DNA of 64,000 nt, from the NCBI RefSeq assembly GCF_008831285.2, contig NC_045139.1, positions 12,932,704-12,996,703 of the forward strand, read 5' to 3'. How positions within the stretch are numbered: position 1 is the first letter of the stretch; the number at the start of each line of letters is the position of its first letter. Shown here piece by piece: positions 12,690 through 23,600 of this stretch. Source of the DNA: Nymphaea colorata. Lineage: Eukaryota > Streptophyta > Magnoliopsida > Nymphaeales > Nymphaeaceae. A program made the translations under genes and the position numbers. The notes below the pieces were generated by a model, which was not told the origin of the DNA, ran no database searches, and saw nothing but the letters and a program-made list of their open reading frames with translations.

Positions 12690-13160
12690 GCCCTTCTCCT
12701 CGAGCCATTGCTTTTGTTTGGCTTCTTTTGACTGGCCATATCAACACTTTTGATCACCTACAGCGCCTTGGCATCAGTTTGGCTAACCAGTGTCCCCTAT
12801 GTCTTGTTGCGACTGATTATCGGGTCCACCTTTTTACTTCTTGCCCTTTTTTCTTTAGTGTCCTTGCTTCTACTTGGCCTTCCCTTGTTAGTAATCTTCC
12901 AAACCCACCATCCATTTGTCTTTTCTTCCTCTTTTGTCCTTCCCCCCAATTGACTGCTTCCTGGGGTCATGTCTGGAGGCCGTGGCTCATTTCAGCTTGG
13001 TGACGCATTTGGGTGGAGCGCAACAACAGGGTCTTCAGGGGCACATTCTCTTCACCAGATTCTGTGGCTCGTCTTGTGCAAGGGGATATCCAGTTCGCCA
13101 TTCGGTTAAAGCGCCGCCGCCTGACTGCGATTGGGTGACTGTATCGTTTCGTCTTTCCTC
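12690..13160 (+). pseudogene. LINE 3' tail, zf-RVT relic (copy 2)
   Basis: The frame contains TGHINTFDHLQRLGI, then CPLC followed by a HLFTSCPFF segment (about 12,735-12,860), the canonical zf-RVT of a plant LINE. WGHVWRPWLISAW and WVERNNRVFRGTF follow to about 13,050, with one stop between them. The zinc ligands are intact here. The frame upstream (12,300-12,690) stays open but is low-complexity and pyrimidine-rich. This is a second LINE tail in the same orientation directly behind copy 1, from a different LINE lineage by sequence. Confidence 0.7.
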
Positions 13161-13556
13161 TTCTCTCCTATTTTTCTGTGCATTGTATTGTTTATTTGTT
13201 CCTCCTGCTTGTGTTTTTTACGTAATTTTGTTCTTTGCGGATTGTTTTTGTATTTAAGGGACCTCTTGTCCCCAAATTTTGTTATATATTCTCATTTTAT
13301 CGGCACTTTCTCTCTCTCTCTCTCATTAAGTGGCACTTTTTCTTCTCTCTCAATGACCGGCCTTTTTCTGTTTTGATTTCTCTAGTCTTCTCACTCCCAT
13401 GACCTTTTTTTTCTAACTCTCTCTCTCCCTCTTGCTTGCTGCGGCAGTACGCTGCCAATTTTTTCTACCTTTTCAACTACATAAAATATTAGACTTGGCT
13501 CAGCCACCCCCTAGTCAACTGGCTGATCCAGTCTCTGAGCCTGTTTGCCAACGATG

Positions 13557-13579
13557 ACATATATATATATATATATATG
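13557..13579. repeat. (AT)n microsatellite
   Basis: About 11 AT repeats. Confidence 0.9.
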
Positions 13580-14870
13580 TCGCTTCACTCTAACGCTGTT
13601 GGATTTCATTGCTAATTTCTTATAATTTGTTCATCAGAATACATTCTTTCTATGTTGGATGTACATAATAGCCTAAATCCTTAGTTCTCGGTAGCTTCAC
13701 TCTAATAAAGATGCATTGCTGGACAGTACTACTCTCCACATATGTAGTATGCCTACACTACTGAAATAAATTAGTGAAATAATGAAATTGGAGAATAATA
13801 AGGGACAAAGGAGTTATGAGCTTGATAAGTATAGTTCCAAATCAATGCTGGTTGCTCTTATCTCACTATGGACACGACATCAATGTGACACCCTTTTGTT
13901 AGACCTAAAAGGATCCGCCATTTTTTCACGGCCGCCGCACCCCCTTTCAACCGCTCTGTCTCTGTCTCTAAATACAAAATACACCCTTGTTGGGTGCATT
14001 TTGACGATGAGGAGAAAAAGTGGAAGGGACGAAAGACAAAAATCAACTCAATTATTTGACAACGATGGGTTAGGTTTACTTTATTATGGACCCGAATCTT
14101 GATCGGTTTGAAATCCGGTAAAAGCGGATTTGAATGGAAATCAGATTAATGTGGATTTGATCTGCAATTTTTATAAACAAGTCTAGTGTTTGCAAAAAAA
14201 TTTACGCTAGTCCACTCATTGAGTTTCGAAAAACTAAATCTAAGCTGGTTACTTTAGGCAAAACAGAGAAGCTGGGTGGGGGCTTCAGCTTTCTTGAAAC
14301 GGTTGGGTCAAACCGTGGTGATGTAAATTTTGGACCGCATCGTTATTAAATATATAGGTCTGGCACAAATTAAGATTCGTAACCGAAGTACAGAATTCAA
14401 TGTCTATGCTTGCCATTTCTTCTTGATCCTACTATATGGCTTCCTCATAACTGTGCCTGGTTCTAAACCCAGAAAATTCAACTGATCAAAAGGGCCGGGC
14501 ACTTGTATATGTTTGTCAATCGAATGGCCGGGACAAAGAAAGGATTCTGTGTATGTTTAAATTATTTTTTCTGCAGGTGATGGAAGGCATGAACTCTTAC
14601 CGGCTATGATTCCACCCCTGGTTCCACTATCCTCTTACCTCAAATATTAAATCTTACATATATATATGGAAGAGACGCTACATATGAAACATCTGATTAC
14701 ATGAGCATCTAGACTGACTACAGCACAGAGAATGACAAAATTGCTACTACTATAACCGATCGACGAACATGCATTCTTTTCATAAGAAACACATGAACTA
14801 AAGAGCAGTCGGAACATATTCCGCTTCTTTTTCTCTTTTCGCGAAAGAGAATGAGCTAACCATATAATGG
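13580..14870. other. Intergenic DNA
   Basis: The frame at 13,782-14,102 (plus) and its antisense are unrecognised. A block rich in the word ggatttga lies near 14,105-14,165. No gene is supported. Confidence 0.4.
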
Positions 14871-14875
14871 GATAG

Positions 14876-15238
14876 CTAGCGTTGCCTCCTCTCCGATTCC
14901 GCCCTCTGCAACCTTATGCGCTCTTGGACACGCGATATATAGAGGGCCGCTCTCTTATCCACACTATCTTCACCTCCACCACTCACACCATCACTGGCAT
15001 GAGCCCCTACTTCAGCCGCTTCATCACCTTTCTTCTTCATATCCATCATTCTTTGCTTTGTTGCTGTATGAGGAATCGACTTCCCTTCCACTATATAGTC
15101 TACAGAGGCATGTGATGGAAATGGGTCAGGCTTAACCTTACCACTGATCAGCGTTGAGGTCGTGGGCTTCGTTGCACGGTAAAGAGTCATCACCAACTTG
15201 CTCCTCATGAACCCCTTGCGCTTCCGATTCGACTCCAT
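14876..15238 (-). CDS. Likely small host gene, basic protein with DUF761-like tail
   Basis: A single uninterrupted frame of 120 codons starts at the ATG at 15,238. The start is preceded by a TATAAATG box about 104 bp upstream and a pyrimidine-rich leader, which is a credible single-exon plant gene layout. The protein is basic at the N-terminus (MESNRKRKGFMRSKLVM). Its middle has PDPFPSHASVDYIV, and a Gly/Asp/Glu-rich stretch leads to the C-terminal SVDKRAALYISRVQERIRLQ followed by arginine-rich residues. That tail resembles the conserved C-terminal helix of plant DUF761-type small proteins (pattern: acidic, A, [FY]I, R, then basic/Q), but the resemblance is by eye only and the function is unknown. 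I see no signal peptide or membrane segment. It is the only intact non-TE frame in the left half. Confidence 0.55.
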   Translation of the reverse strand: MESNRKRKGFMRSKLVMTLYRATKPTTSTLISGKVKPDPFPSHASVDYIVEGKSIPHTATKQRMMDMKKKGDEAAEVGAHASDGVSGGGEDSVDKRAALYISRVQERIRLQRAESERRQR

Positions 15239-15341
15239 TTCTCAAGAAAAACAAGTGTTGCAGAAAGAAGGCGAAAGATGAAGAAGAAATTCTTGTCGAT
15301 CAATCTAAGAGCTTGGGTGTAGTGGGGAGTGCCATGCAGGG

Positions 15342-15349
15342 CATTTATA
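15342..15349 (-). promoter_or_regulatory. TATA box of the 120-codon gene
   Basis: On the minus strand the sequence reads TATAAATG, about 104 bp upstream of the ATG at 15,238. The spacing allows a 5' UTR of roughly 70-80 nt. This supports the gene call. Confidence 0.5.
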
Positions 15350-15399
15350 CTTATGAAAGGTTTCATGGATGGGGATGAGGAAATTCTGATGATGGGCCA

Positions 15400-18300
15400 T
15401 GGCTGCTAGCTATCATGCACCAAATAACTGATAATTGGTTTCTCTTTTTATTGAAGGATATGTTTGGGTTGGAAAGCACATGCATGTTGGGGTTGTGCAG
15501 CTAGTGCCACTTTAGCAAGAACTTTAGATGATATGAAAGATATGAGATTGATGGGGATATGCCGTAACATGGACTTTTATTCTTCTGGAATTGCACATCA
15601 CCTTTTCTTTTTTGGGTTTTGTAAGCTTGTGCTACTTTTTCCTTCATGATATTCCAGTGATTAGTTTTTCATTTAATGGGACACGTAGAATTCCTTGTTC
15701 TAAATGTCAGGTTCTATTCATAGTTCCCACGTAGTGGTAGCAAACTAGAAGACTTGTCATCTATATATTGGTCGATAAATCGAAACGACTGGGTGTGATT
15801 GGATTTCCATCTTATTTAATCGATCAACAGTGAACTGGTATTTTTCCTCTCTTGATCTTAATAAATGTGCATTGTTGGGTATTGAATAAAGAGACACAAA
15901 TTCAGTTATGACTTTTAATTAAGATCAAGTCACCGATCGAGAGAAAGAGAGTTAAACCGCTGTCATTTTAGCACTGCTTTTTCAGGCCCTTTCGTCTCCT
16001 GTTTGCGATCCGTCAATCTCACAGTGGAGAGAATGGTTGTGGATAGAAAATAGAGGAAGATATCAGAAAGAAAATAAATTAGAGAATGAGAGAAAAAAAA
16101 AGTTAAAAAACTAATCTCAAAATATGACTGATTGAACTCATTTGTCAGTTTAATTTCAAATAAGTTGTAAAGAGACTGACCTGATTAATTAACAAGCCAG
16201 ATATAGTCAGTTGATTATGTTTTGGTTTAGATGTAAAATTTCGAATGTGTTCTTTGTGTGTCAAAACAGACTTTCTATTCAAATTTTCGTATAATAATTA
16301 TTTGACAAATTCTATTTGCATGGAGTTTATTATAGTCAAAAGCAAGCCTACATTTTCACTTTGAATATGGTATTTCAATTTCAAAATTGAGTCACTTTTT
16401 GTGATTGAGAATTGAGGCAGCTGCCATTTGGATCAATTATTTCTTCCTGCAGAAAATCCAACGATGTTAAATACACCCTCGACCTTCCCCCAATTCTCAC
16501 CTCTTTGGCCTCGAGTGGCCTCTAAAAGTTAGCTTCTTTAATCGTTTGTTTCTTGCTAGGCTCTCACTTATTCACCTTTCCTATGCGGACGGTCTAGCTC
16601 TGCGCTCTCCCTTAACCTTTTCATCATAGTTGACAGACCCGAGAATCGGACTTGGATCAGCGAACAATCGGATCAGCAAACGATCAGATCAGCGGGTTAG
16701 CGAGTTGACTCGGTGACTCAGCCATGTCAATGTATTTTTATCGTAATCTTGTTATGTAATGTACTGCCTCCCAACCCAGCATGGAGCAGCATGATCTTAC
16801 CATGAATCTAAAAACACTATTTAGCTTATAATTGTCAAAAATTCTCTCTCTCTCTCTTGCTGAGTGTTTGTGCCTATGCGTTATGACACATATGCCACTA
16901 CCCATGCTTACTAGAACTACAAAGAAACAATTTACATGTAAATTTTAGCCATTTATGGGATCAACTAAGGGAATTCTATACTGATTATTAATCGTTCTTC
17001 AATATTGTCTATTGAAAGTATTCAATTGTATAAGTATGCCAAATGGCAAACACTTGTACTCTTTCAGTTTGTTTCTAGAACAAATATTCGCATAAACAAA
17101 AATTAGAATACCGTGGTTTTGGTGATGTGTTTTATAGGAACAAGTGTTGCAAAAAATAAAACATTATTCTTCTTACCAAATCCTCTTTTTTATTGTCTCA
17201 ATCTTTTCTTTCGCAAACAACGATCATGCTTGCTCCCCTGGTCACTTGCACCTAAAAGGAATCTTCAGCTTTATTATTGCATTCCTTTTTCTCCCTTCTC
17301 TTTAAAAAAAAAATTTGGGTCGAATCCGGGTCACTGAAGATTTTTCCAGATGCCACCAAATTGGGTCTGATTCATACATATAATTGTTTCTGAACCCAAA
17401 TCTGATCCTTGGGAACCTTGGTAGACAAAGAGGGCAAACAGCTTAGATGGGTTTTTCGTCTTGTAACCAAACTCTAGTGCAAACAAGATGTGGGCCTGAT
17501 TGGGTCTCGGTTTTTTTTTTTTTACCAGACTTGTCTAGGTGGATCCAGGACATGTGACTGCTTGCTTCTTAGCTTTGCTAGACTTCTGTACATCCTTCAA
17601 CTCGGTTGTCATGTTTGCCATTATTTACAAACCATATAAACAATACCATAGCATGATAGCAACCATGAGGTTTGAACCTCAGACCCCTTAAATGTAAGCC
17701 GCCTTGCTGGCCAGTTGAACTTGTGCCATTTGAGGGATAGAGAGCCTGGTAAAGTTGAAGCATCTCTCTCTCAACAAGTGGGTTTGTAAGATTCCTTTGT
17801 GGTTTGGCAGTGAAATGGACCGCCATTTCCTTCACTGGATAAGTATGGGTGGTCTTGCTTTAGTCCTCCCTAGTCCAATGATTGAAGAATGGTTAAAGTT
17901 GCTTTTTGATTTAGAAAGTGAGCAAATTCTCTCTATCTCACTCTCTCTCTCTCTGTTTTTTTTCTGAGGAGGCAGGAGGAAGGGGTATAAAGGGCACATC
18001 ATTTATGTACGCCCCTAATCTCACCACTCTAAATTCCATGTGCAAATTAGTAGTTTTCATATATATTAACCCTCAGGACAAAAGCGTTCTCGAAGCTAAC
18101 TTTACACTTGCAACTATGACGTGACTAAACAATTATAGTAACCTTGGTTTTTCGTTTAATAAATAAGTTGGTTAGGCAGCAACTTATGCCAAATTTTTTT
18201 AAGATAAACCCTAGTCACATGCATCATTACCATTTAACTAGAGATGAAGCTTTTCAATTTTTAATCTTGATGTTCTTAAGTCCAATTGCTTTGGCTAAGA

Positions 18301-19720
18301 CTCAAATGTGATTCCTCTTCGACTAGGGCTGTCAACGTCGTCTGCTTATATTGGGAGCCAACTTTACTTTTTTAGTAGGCAAGATAGAATTATGCACACT
18401 TAACAATAAGTATTCTGAAAGAAGCACTTTTCATATGGAACTTTATGGAGGCGTTTGATACCCTTGGAATTTCAAAGGTAAATCTTTGAGAAATTAATAA
18501 ACTCGACCGTAAAACTCGCGATTATTTTTCCCCAAACTTTCCAATCACCATTCACACAAAACATTATAATAGTTACTTTCCCCATGCTCGCAGACGTCCC
18601 TAGGTCCAAGGCAAGTCAGGATTATTCTTGACAAAATAATCCAATGTTTTCAATATTGTTACAATTTTCTTTTTTCTATTTTTTTTTCAGTTGCCAATGA
18701 TTGCAAAAAGCAGGTGTAGTTGCCTTGGCATAATAAAGTTGGAACGTATGAGTGACTTTTCAATATTCTTTACAGGTGGTACAATCCCCTGACCGTGGTA
18801 AAGATTTAACCATAGGTAGTATCTTGAAATTATAAAAGAACAGTGCAGTACTGTTTCACGAAAGGCGAGTCCATATAAAACCCCTAATCTTGTCCACAAA
18901 GCACATACGTTGTACAGCAAAAATGCCTTCCAGGGTAGGGTTTATGCTTGTATGTTAAAATATAAGATTTCTCAATGGTATAATATAAGTGTTAAAATCG
19001 GGGAACCCGGACACTGGCCCACCATGGACATGACTCGTATATATGTGCTCGTCACACTTGACTTGGGTCATTTGCTTGCACCTTTGACGTGTCGTGGTGT
19101 TGAGATTTTCCCTTCTTTCTCCATCAAGTCTCTTCGCAGGCACTTCAAGCAATGTCTGGAAATCTTCCTTCCCAGCAATTTGCTCAATTTTTTTTTATTG
19201 AAGTGACATTCGTCCTTACTTTCCTCACCCTTAATTGGAATTCTTGCATGAGTTAACGTTAGTGCACAGTTGAAGGAGATTATGAGTTAGGGAAACACGG
19301 AGGAGGGCAGCGTGTACTCTCCCCCTTGCGGACCTCCATGGAGGCCATGAATACTGTGGCGTTAGGAAGGTGAAACTCTTCCTCTATGAAGCAATCTACT
19401 AGACTACTAGGAGCCTTACAAACAAAGGGATCCACCTTGTGCAACATGGATTTGACTTACAATCTTCCTTTTGCTCGAGCTCACGATGTAGGCAATCTCC
19501 ATCTCCTAAAAGGCCCTGATAAAAAAGAAAATTTCTTTCCCAATTGTGTATTTCATGTTGGGTATTCTTGGGCCGCATGCTATTTAGTGAACTAAAAACA
19601 AAAGCAACATATAGTCAACCTTATCTCGAGCAAATGCACATCAAATTCAAGGCTTTTCTCATTTTTTTTATAGATGTGGTTCCAACTCCTTCCAAGTTGT
19701 AGACGTCGTTCCAAGTGGTC
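15400..19720. other. Intergenic DNA with microsatellites
   Basis: Stops occur in all frames and no domain is recognised. CT microsatellites lie near 16,842-16,857 and 17,938-17,957, and poly-T runs near 17,511-17,523. A tRNA-like B-box word (ggtttgaacctc) near 17,670 may be the edge of an old repeat. Confidence 0.45.
16655..16702. repeat. 16-bp word repeated three times
   Basis: gatcagc-headed 16-bp units start at 16,655, 16,671 and 16,687. They are flanked by ttgacagacccgag (about 16,630) and, in inverse form, ctcggtgactcagccatgtcaa (about 16,708-16,730). The block may be a small imperfect-TIR element, but I found no TSD. Confidence 0.45.
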
Positions 19721-19728
19721 CTCAACCA

Positions 19729-19856
19729 TAGGGGCGGAGCCAAGGTAGGGTCCGCTTGTGCCCTGGCCCCATTTAAAAATTTCATTTGTTTTATAAAAAT
19801 TTTTTGAAAAATGATATTTCAACCAGCCTCACGAAAATTTTCTGACTCCACCCTTT
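19729..19856. mobile_element. Short non-autonomous hAT MITE (128 bp)
   Basis: The left end TAGGGGCGGAGCCA pairs with the inverse of the right end (AAAGGGTGGAGTCA). The flanks ctcaacca (19,721-19,728) and ctcaccca (19,857-19,864) form an 8-bp target duplication with one mismatch, as for hAT elements. The interior has no coding capacity. A related element lies at 58,230-58,414. Confidence 0.6.
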
Positions 19857-20098
19857 CTCACCCAACTTGGTATGGCTACCATTGCACTCGTCTCTGCTAT
19901 AGTTGCGGCTCTAGTAGATGTAGGGAGCCCTGTAGCATCCAACCCCTTCCCCGTGCATGGAAGGAGAGACAACTACCCAATCAATCAGACATATGAAATG
20001 GGGTGCCACTTGCCTATGGTGGAACGACCATCGCCTTTGCCACCAGATTCAGCTAATTGCACATGGAGGAAAAGGTGGTTGTGGTCCCGGCTAGTCCA

Positions 20099-20530
20099 AT
20101 CCTTAGGTCATTTGGTAGGAAAGACACTTTGAGAGTGTCCAATGGATCTGTCTCAAATATTGAGAGAGGATCATAGAACACTAGAATTATTGTTCACGAA
20201 CCTAATCCAATATTGTGACAGATTCATTGGGCACTCCCTGAATGTCCTTGCTGCTAAATAACTGTTGTTTAGTAACAAAAATAAATTATTACTCTCCCAT
20301 TAACCTGTCCAAAAAATGGAATAGATATATAGAACAAGTGTTACATGAATTTACTTTATTTTAGAGCAGATTGATGAACAGTAACAATGTCTTATTAGTG
20401 CCAAACAGCCCCTAAAGGAATGTTCAATAGTCACAACAATTTATTATTGTGTCATGAATCTACCTTAATTTTTTAGGTAAATTTGTGGAGCAATAACAAA
20501 CTGTTCTCATTATCAAACAACCCCTAAACA
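20099..20530. mobile_element. MITE-like element with strong internal hairpin
   Basis: The left edge ccttaggtcatttggta and the inverse of the right edge (ttaggggttgtttgata) form loose terminal inverted repeats. Inside, 20,133-20,162 pairs with 20,206-20,236 over about 29 positions with two mismatches and one bulge, giving a hairpin of about 104 nt. A related edge-like word (caaacagcccctaaa) also lies near 20,403, so two nested or adjacent copies are possible. The TSD is not clear, so the superfamily is uncertain. Confidence 0.45.
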
Positions 20531-21365
20531 AATGGCAAGACCCCTACCCATGAATCTGACGGGATGCACACCAGAGTTGTGTCTTTTGCATTTACCCGGC
20601 CATGTTTGTTGCTAAAAATTTCATTGCACAGTGAGGCGAAATATTCTTTCATCTAATTGAACAATGATTTGTATACACCTGACAAAGTGGTTTTGATCAA
20701 TCTTCAATTTAAAATAAGTTCAATATTCCACAACTAGATTGTGCCTCTTCTAGCGACGTGGCAATCGGGAAACTTAGAAAAATTTTGGTGAGTTGTCTTA
20801 ACCACAGGCAGTGCAGCTATGCACACATACACGTGTATGTATACCTTTGTTCAGGAATTTGAGCACGCTTCAGTGGAATATAAGCAGTGGAATGGTATTT
20901 TTTTTTTTACAAAGGCCTAATCAAGGCATCAATTTCCTTTGGACGGTGACAAAATACCTACAAGGGTTATGCCTAAAGTGAAAGTTAGACCAAGAATTTC
21001 AAGAATTGAATGATGGAGCTGCTAAGCTCAAATACGCCCATCAAATCAGCACATTGCAACAAAACGTGTGGAAAAATTGTGCCCATTTAGCATGAAATTA
21101 ATTAAGTTCGACCAAAGAACATCATGAAGAAATGTGCTTTTGGAATAAGCTGGTGGGAGACAATCAAATCAGAGCGCTGCGAGAAAACCTATAAGGATTA
21201 CGACAGTTGGAGGAGGCAGGAAGCTCATTGCTTCATGTATATTTCACGACACAAAGCGCTTGGAATCGGTCAAATTTCATGTTGGACCTATCATCTTCAG
21301 TTTGAAAGTTACCAAGATTTCAGTGTGTGCCTATCTCACAAAGAGATGGGGCGAAAAATCATCAA
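20531..21365. other. Intergenic DNA
   Basis: No recognised gene or repeat. A frame opening at 21,124 (plus) runs into the duplicated block that follows and shows no domain. Confidence 0.4.
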
Positions 21366-22670
21366 CCGTGGAGTTAATTCTTTTTCAAAAATGACATTTT
21401 TTTACATTAATTGGGCAAAAGTAATAAGCACATGCCATTTTACAAATATCATATTCAAATTCCAAGAAGGTTTTCGGCATATTTATATCTTCACCGTCCA
21501 GGCTATTTCTTCTTTTTTCGTTTTGAAAAAAAACAGTGTTCTTTAGCACCGTCTCATAGATACCACAAAAGCTCTAATATGCACATATTATGATTCGTTT
21601 GTGGTCATGCTTAATGGATTCTTTAGTATTGATTCCTAATCTAAACCAACAGTAACTGCAACAAAAGATAGGCATATTAAACTTCTACAGTGACGAAGTG
21701 TCCACAAAGAAATCTCTATAGAACTTCAATAGTTAGCATATCTGAAAAAAACTTTGGACCAAAAAAAGGGCATTTCGAAAGTGTGCTGCATTCAATATAC
21801 AAAATATTTTTATGGTATAAAGCATAAACTGTCTGCTAGATTCCTAACAATGCATAAAATTTGGCAGGAGCCACGATACCTACTGTCATCTCTATCTTCA
21901 CACCCCACCAAGCATCACCATCGTCATTGCGAGTTCTTTTCCAAATTGCGTCTTTGCACAGGAAATGAGAGTGCAGGTTAATTTTCATAGACGTGGGCTT
22001 TAAACTCCAAATAATATGGAATTAATTCATTTAAAAAATGAGATATTTTTTACATTTGGGCAAAATTAATAATCATATGACATTTCACAATATCATATTT
22101 AAATTCCAAGAAGAGTTTTCGAAATATTTATAGCTTTACCATCCAGGCAATTTCTTCCTTTTTACTCTCTGAAAAAACAGTGTTCTTTCTTTAGCACTGT
22201 GTCATAGATACAACAAAAGCTCTAATAATCTGATCATAATATACTTCGTTTATGGTCATGCTTACTGGATTCTCTAGTATTGGTTTCTAATCTAAACCAA
22301 CAGGAACTGCAATTACTTGCAACAAAAGATAGGCATCTTAGACTTCTACAGTGACTAAATGACCAAAAAGAAATCTCTATAAAACTCAAAAAAATCTTTG
22401 GCCCAACAAAAGGGCATTTCGAAAGTGTGCTGCATTCAATATGCAAGATATTTTTATGGCATAAATAATTAGAATGTCTGCTAGATTCCTCACCACGCAT
22501 AAGATTTGGCAGGAGCCACGACATCTACTGTCATCTCTATCTAACTCACACCCCACTAATTGTGCTGCATTCAATGTGCAAGCATCTCCATCGTCACTGC
22601 GAATTATTTTGACCAAATTGAATCTTTGACGGGAAATGAGCGTGCAGGTTAATTTCATAGGCCAAAGTAA
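21366..22670 (+). repeat. Direct duplication, two diverged copies of about 630-660 bp
   Basis: Copy 1 (about 21,366-22,000) and copy 2 (about 22,013-22,670) share long matching stretches. Examples are ccaagaaggttttcg/ccaagaagagttttcg, aaaacagtgttcttt, caaaagctctaata, ctaatctaaaccaacag, aaagtgtgctgcattcaatat and gaaatgag.gtgcaggttaat. The offset is about 647 bp early on and about 672 bp near the end, because copy 2 has an extra segment (near 22,558-22,585) that repeats the ctgcattcaat word. No open frame is conserved between the copies. Identity looks around 80-85 percent by eye, so the event is old. Confidence 0.8.
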
Positions 22671-23195
22671 TAATAAACATTAACCTATTGATGAATATTT
22701 TAAAACATAACTGGACTTTAGAGCAATTTAACAAACAAAGCAGATCATTAATTAATTTTGAGAAAAGCTTAAGGGTGTTCCTTTGAAATCATTATGTGAC
22801 TGGCAATATTTTTTATTGTACTTAATTCCTATGTTTCAGGACGTGGAAATCATAACTCAGTTCATTAAAATTGCAAAACCTTCGGTTGGTATATAGTTTA
22901 AAGCTAGAGCATGTAATGCAACCCGCGAGTAGAATATATCTCTAGCTATAACTGATAAATACCAGCCGAAGGTTTCTCGAAGCAAAGGAACTCAGAGTAA
23001 TATCTTGTAAACGAAGTACAGGTTTAGTTGAAATTGTTTTGACCTGATTTGGTGCATCCAGCATGATAAGTTGAAAGAACCAATAAATTAATCTGTACAC
23101 TCGCGCGTGCGCGCAGAAGAGAAGGTGATACGCATCCAACATCCCGACCCTCCCTCTCTATTGACACGAGGCCCTCCAGGCCTTGTGCCCGGCTC

Positions 23196-23243
23196 TTACG
23201 TCCATCCTTATTTACGTCCATCCCTATTTACGTCCATCCCTAT
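23196..23243. repeat. 16-bp tandem repeat, three units
   Basis: ttacgtccatcc(t/c)tat is repeated at 23,196, 23,212 and 23,228. Confidence 0.9.
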
Positions 23244-23244
23244 T

Positions 23245-23600
23245 ACGACTCAGAGTCACTCAATTAAGCTCGACTCATTTGCAAACGAGTCGAGCTCGCA
23301 TTTAACTGAAAATTTGAGCTTATAAACGAGTAAGTTCGAGTTATATGAACTCGACTTGGTTAAACTTGAATAGACTCATTTAATAAGGTTCTCCTTCTTA
23401 AACCAATGAAAGAGATCACGTCAAATTGGGGAGTTTGTAAATGAGTTTAAATGGGTCAGGCTTGAGCCGAGACTTGGCCTATCGAGTCAAGCTTGAGCTG
23501 GCCTTGTACATTTCAGCTCGAGCTCGAGCCAAGCAAGATATGAGTAGAGTCGAGTAGAATCAAGTTGACTAAGCTTGACTCAGCTCATATACAGCCTTAG
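23245..23600. mobile_element. hAT subterminal-repeat relic
   Basis: Many copies of gctcgagct- and gagtcgagct-type words occur in both orientations. This is the same style as the subterminal regions of the hAT at 31,187 and 53,225. No clean TIR or TSD is visible, so this is read as a degraded non-autonomous member. Confidence 0.4.

Noticed and set aside
12302-12690. Open frame upstream of the second LINE tail as a separate gene
   Set aside because: Pyrimidine-rich low-complexity sequence; the frame only becomes meaningful from the zf-RVT part on.
17660-17720. tRNA-like B-box word ggtttgaacctc
   Set aside because: No A-box at the right distance and no cloverleaf; at most an old SINE or repeat edge.
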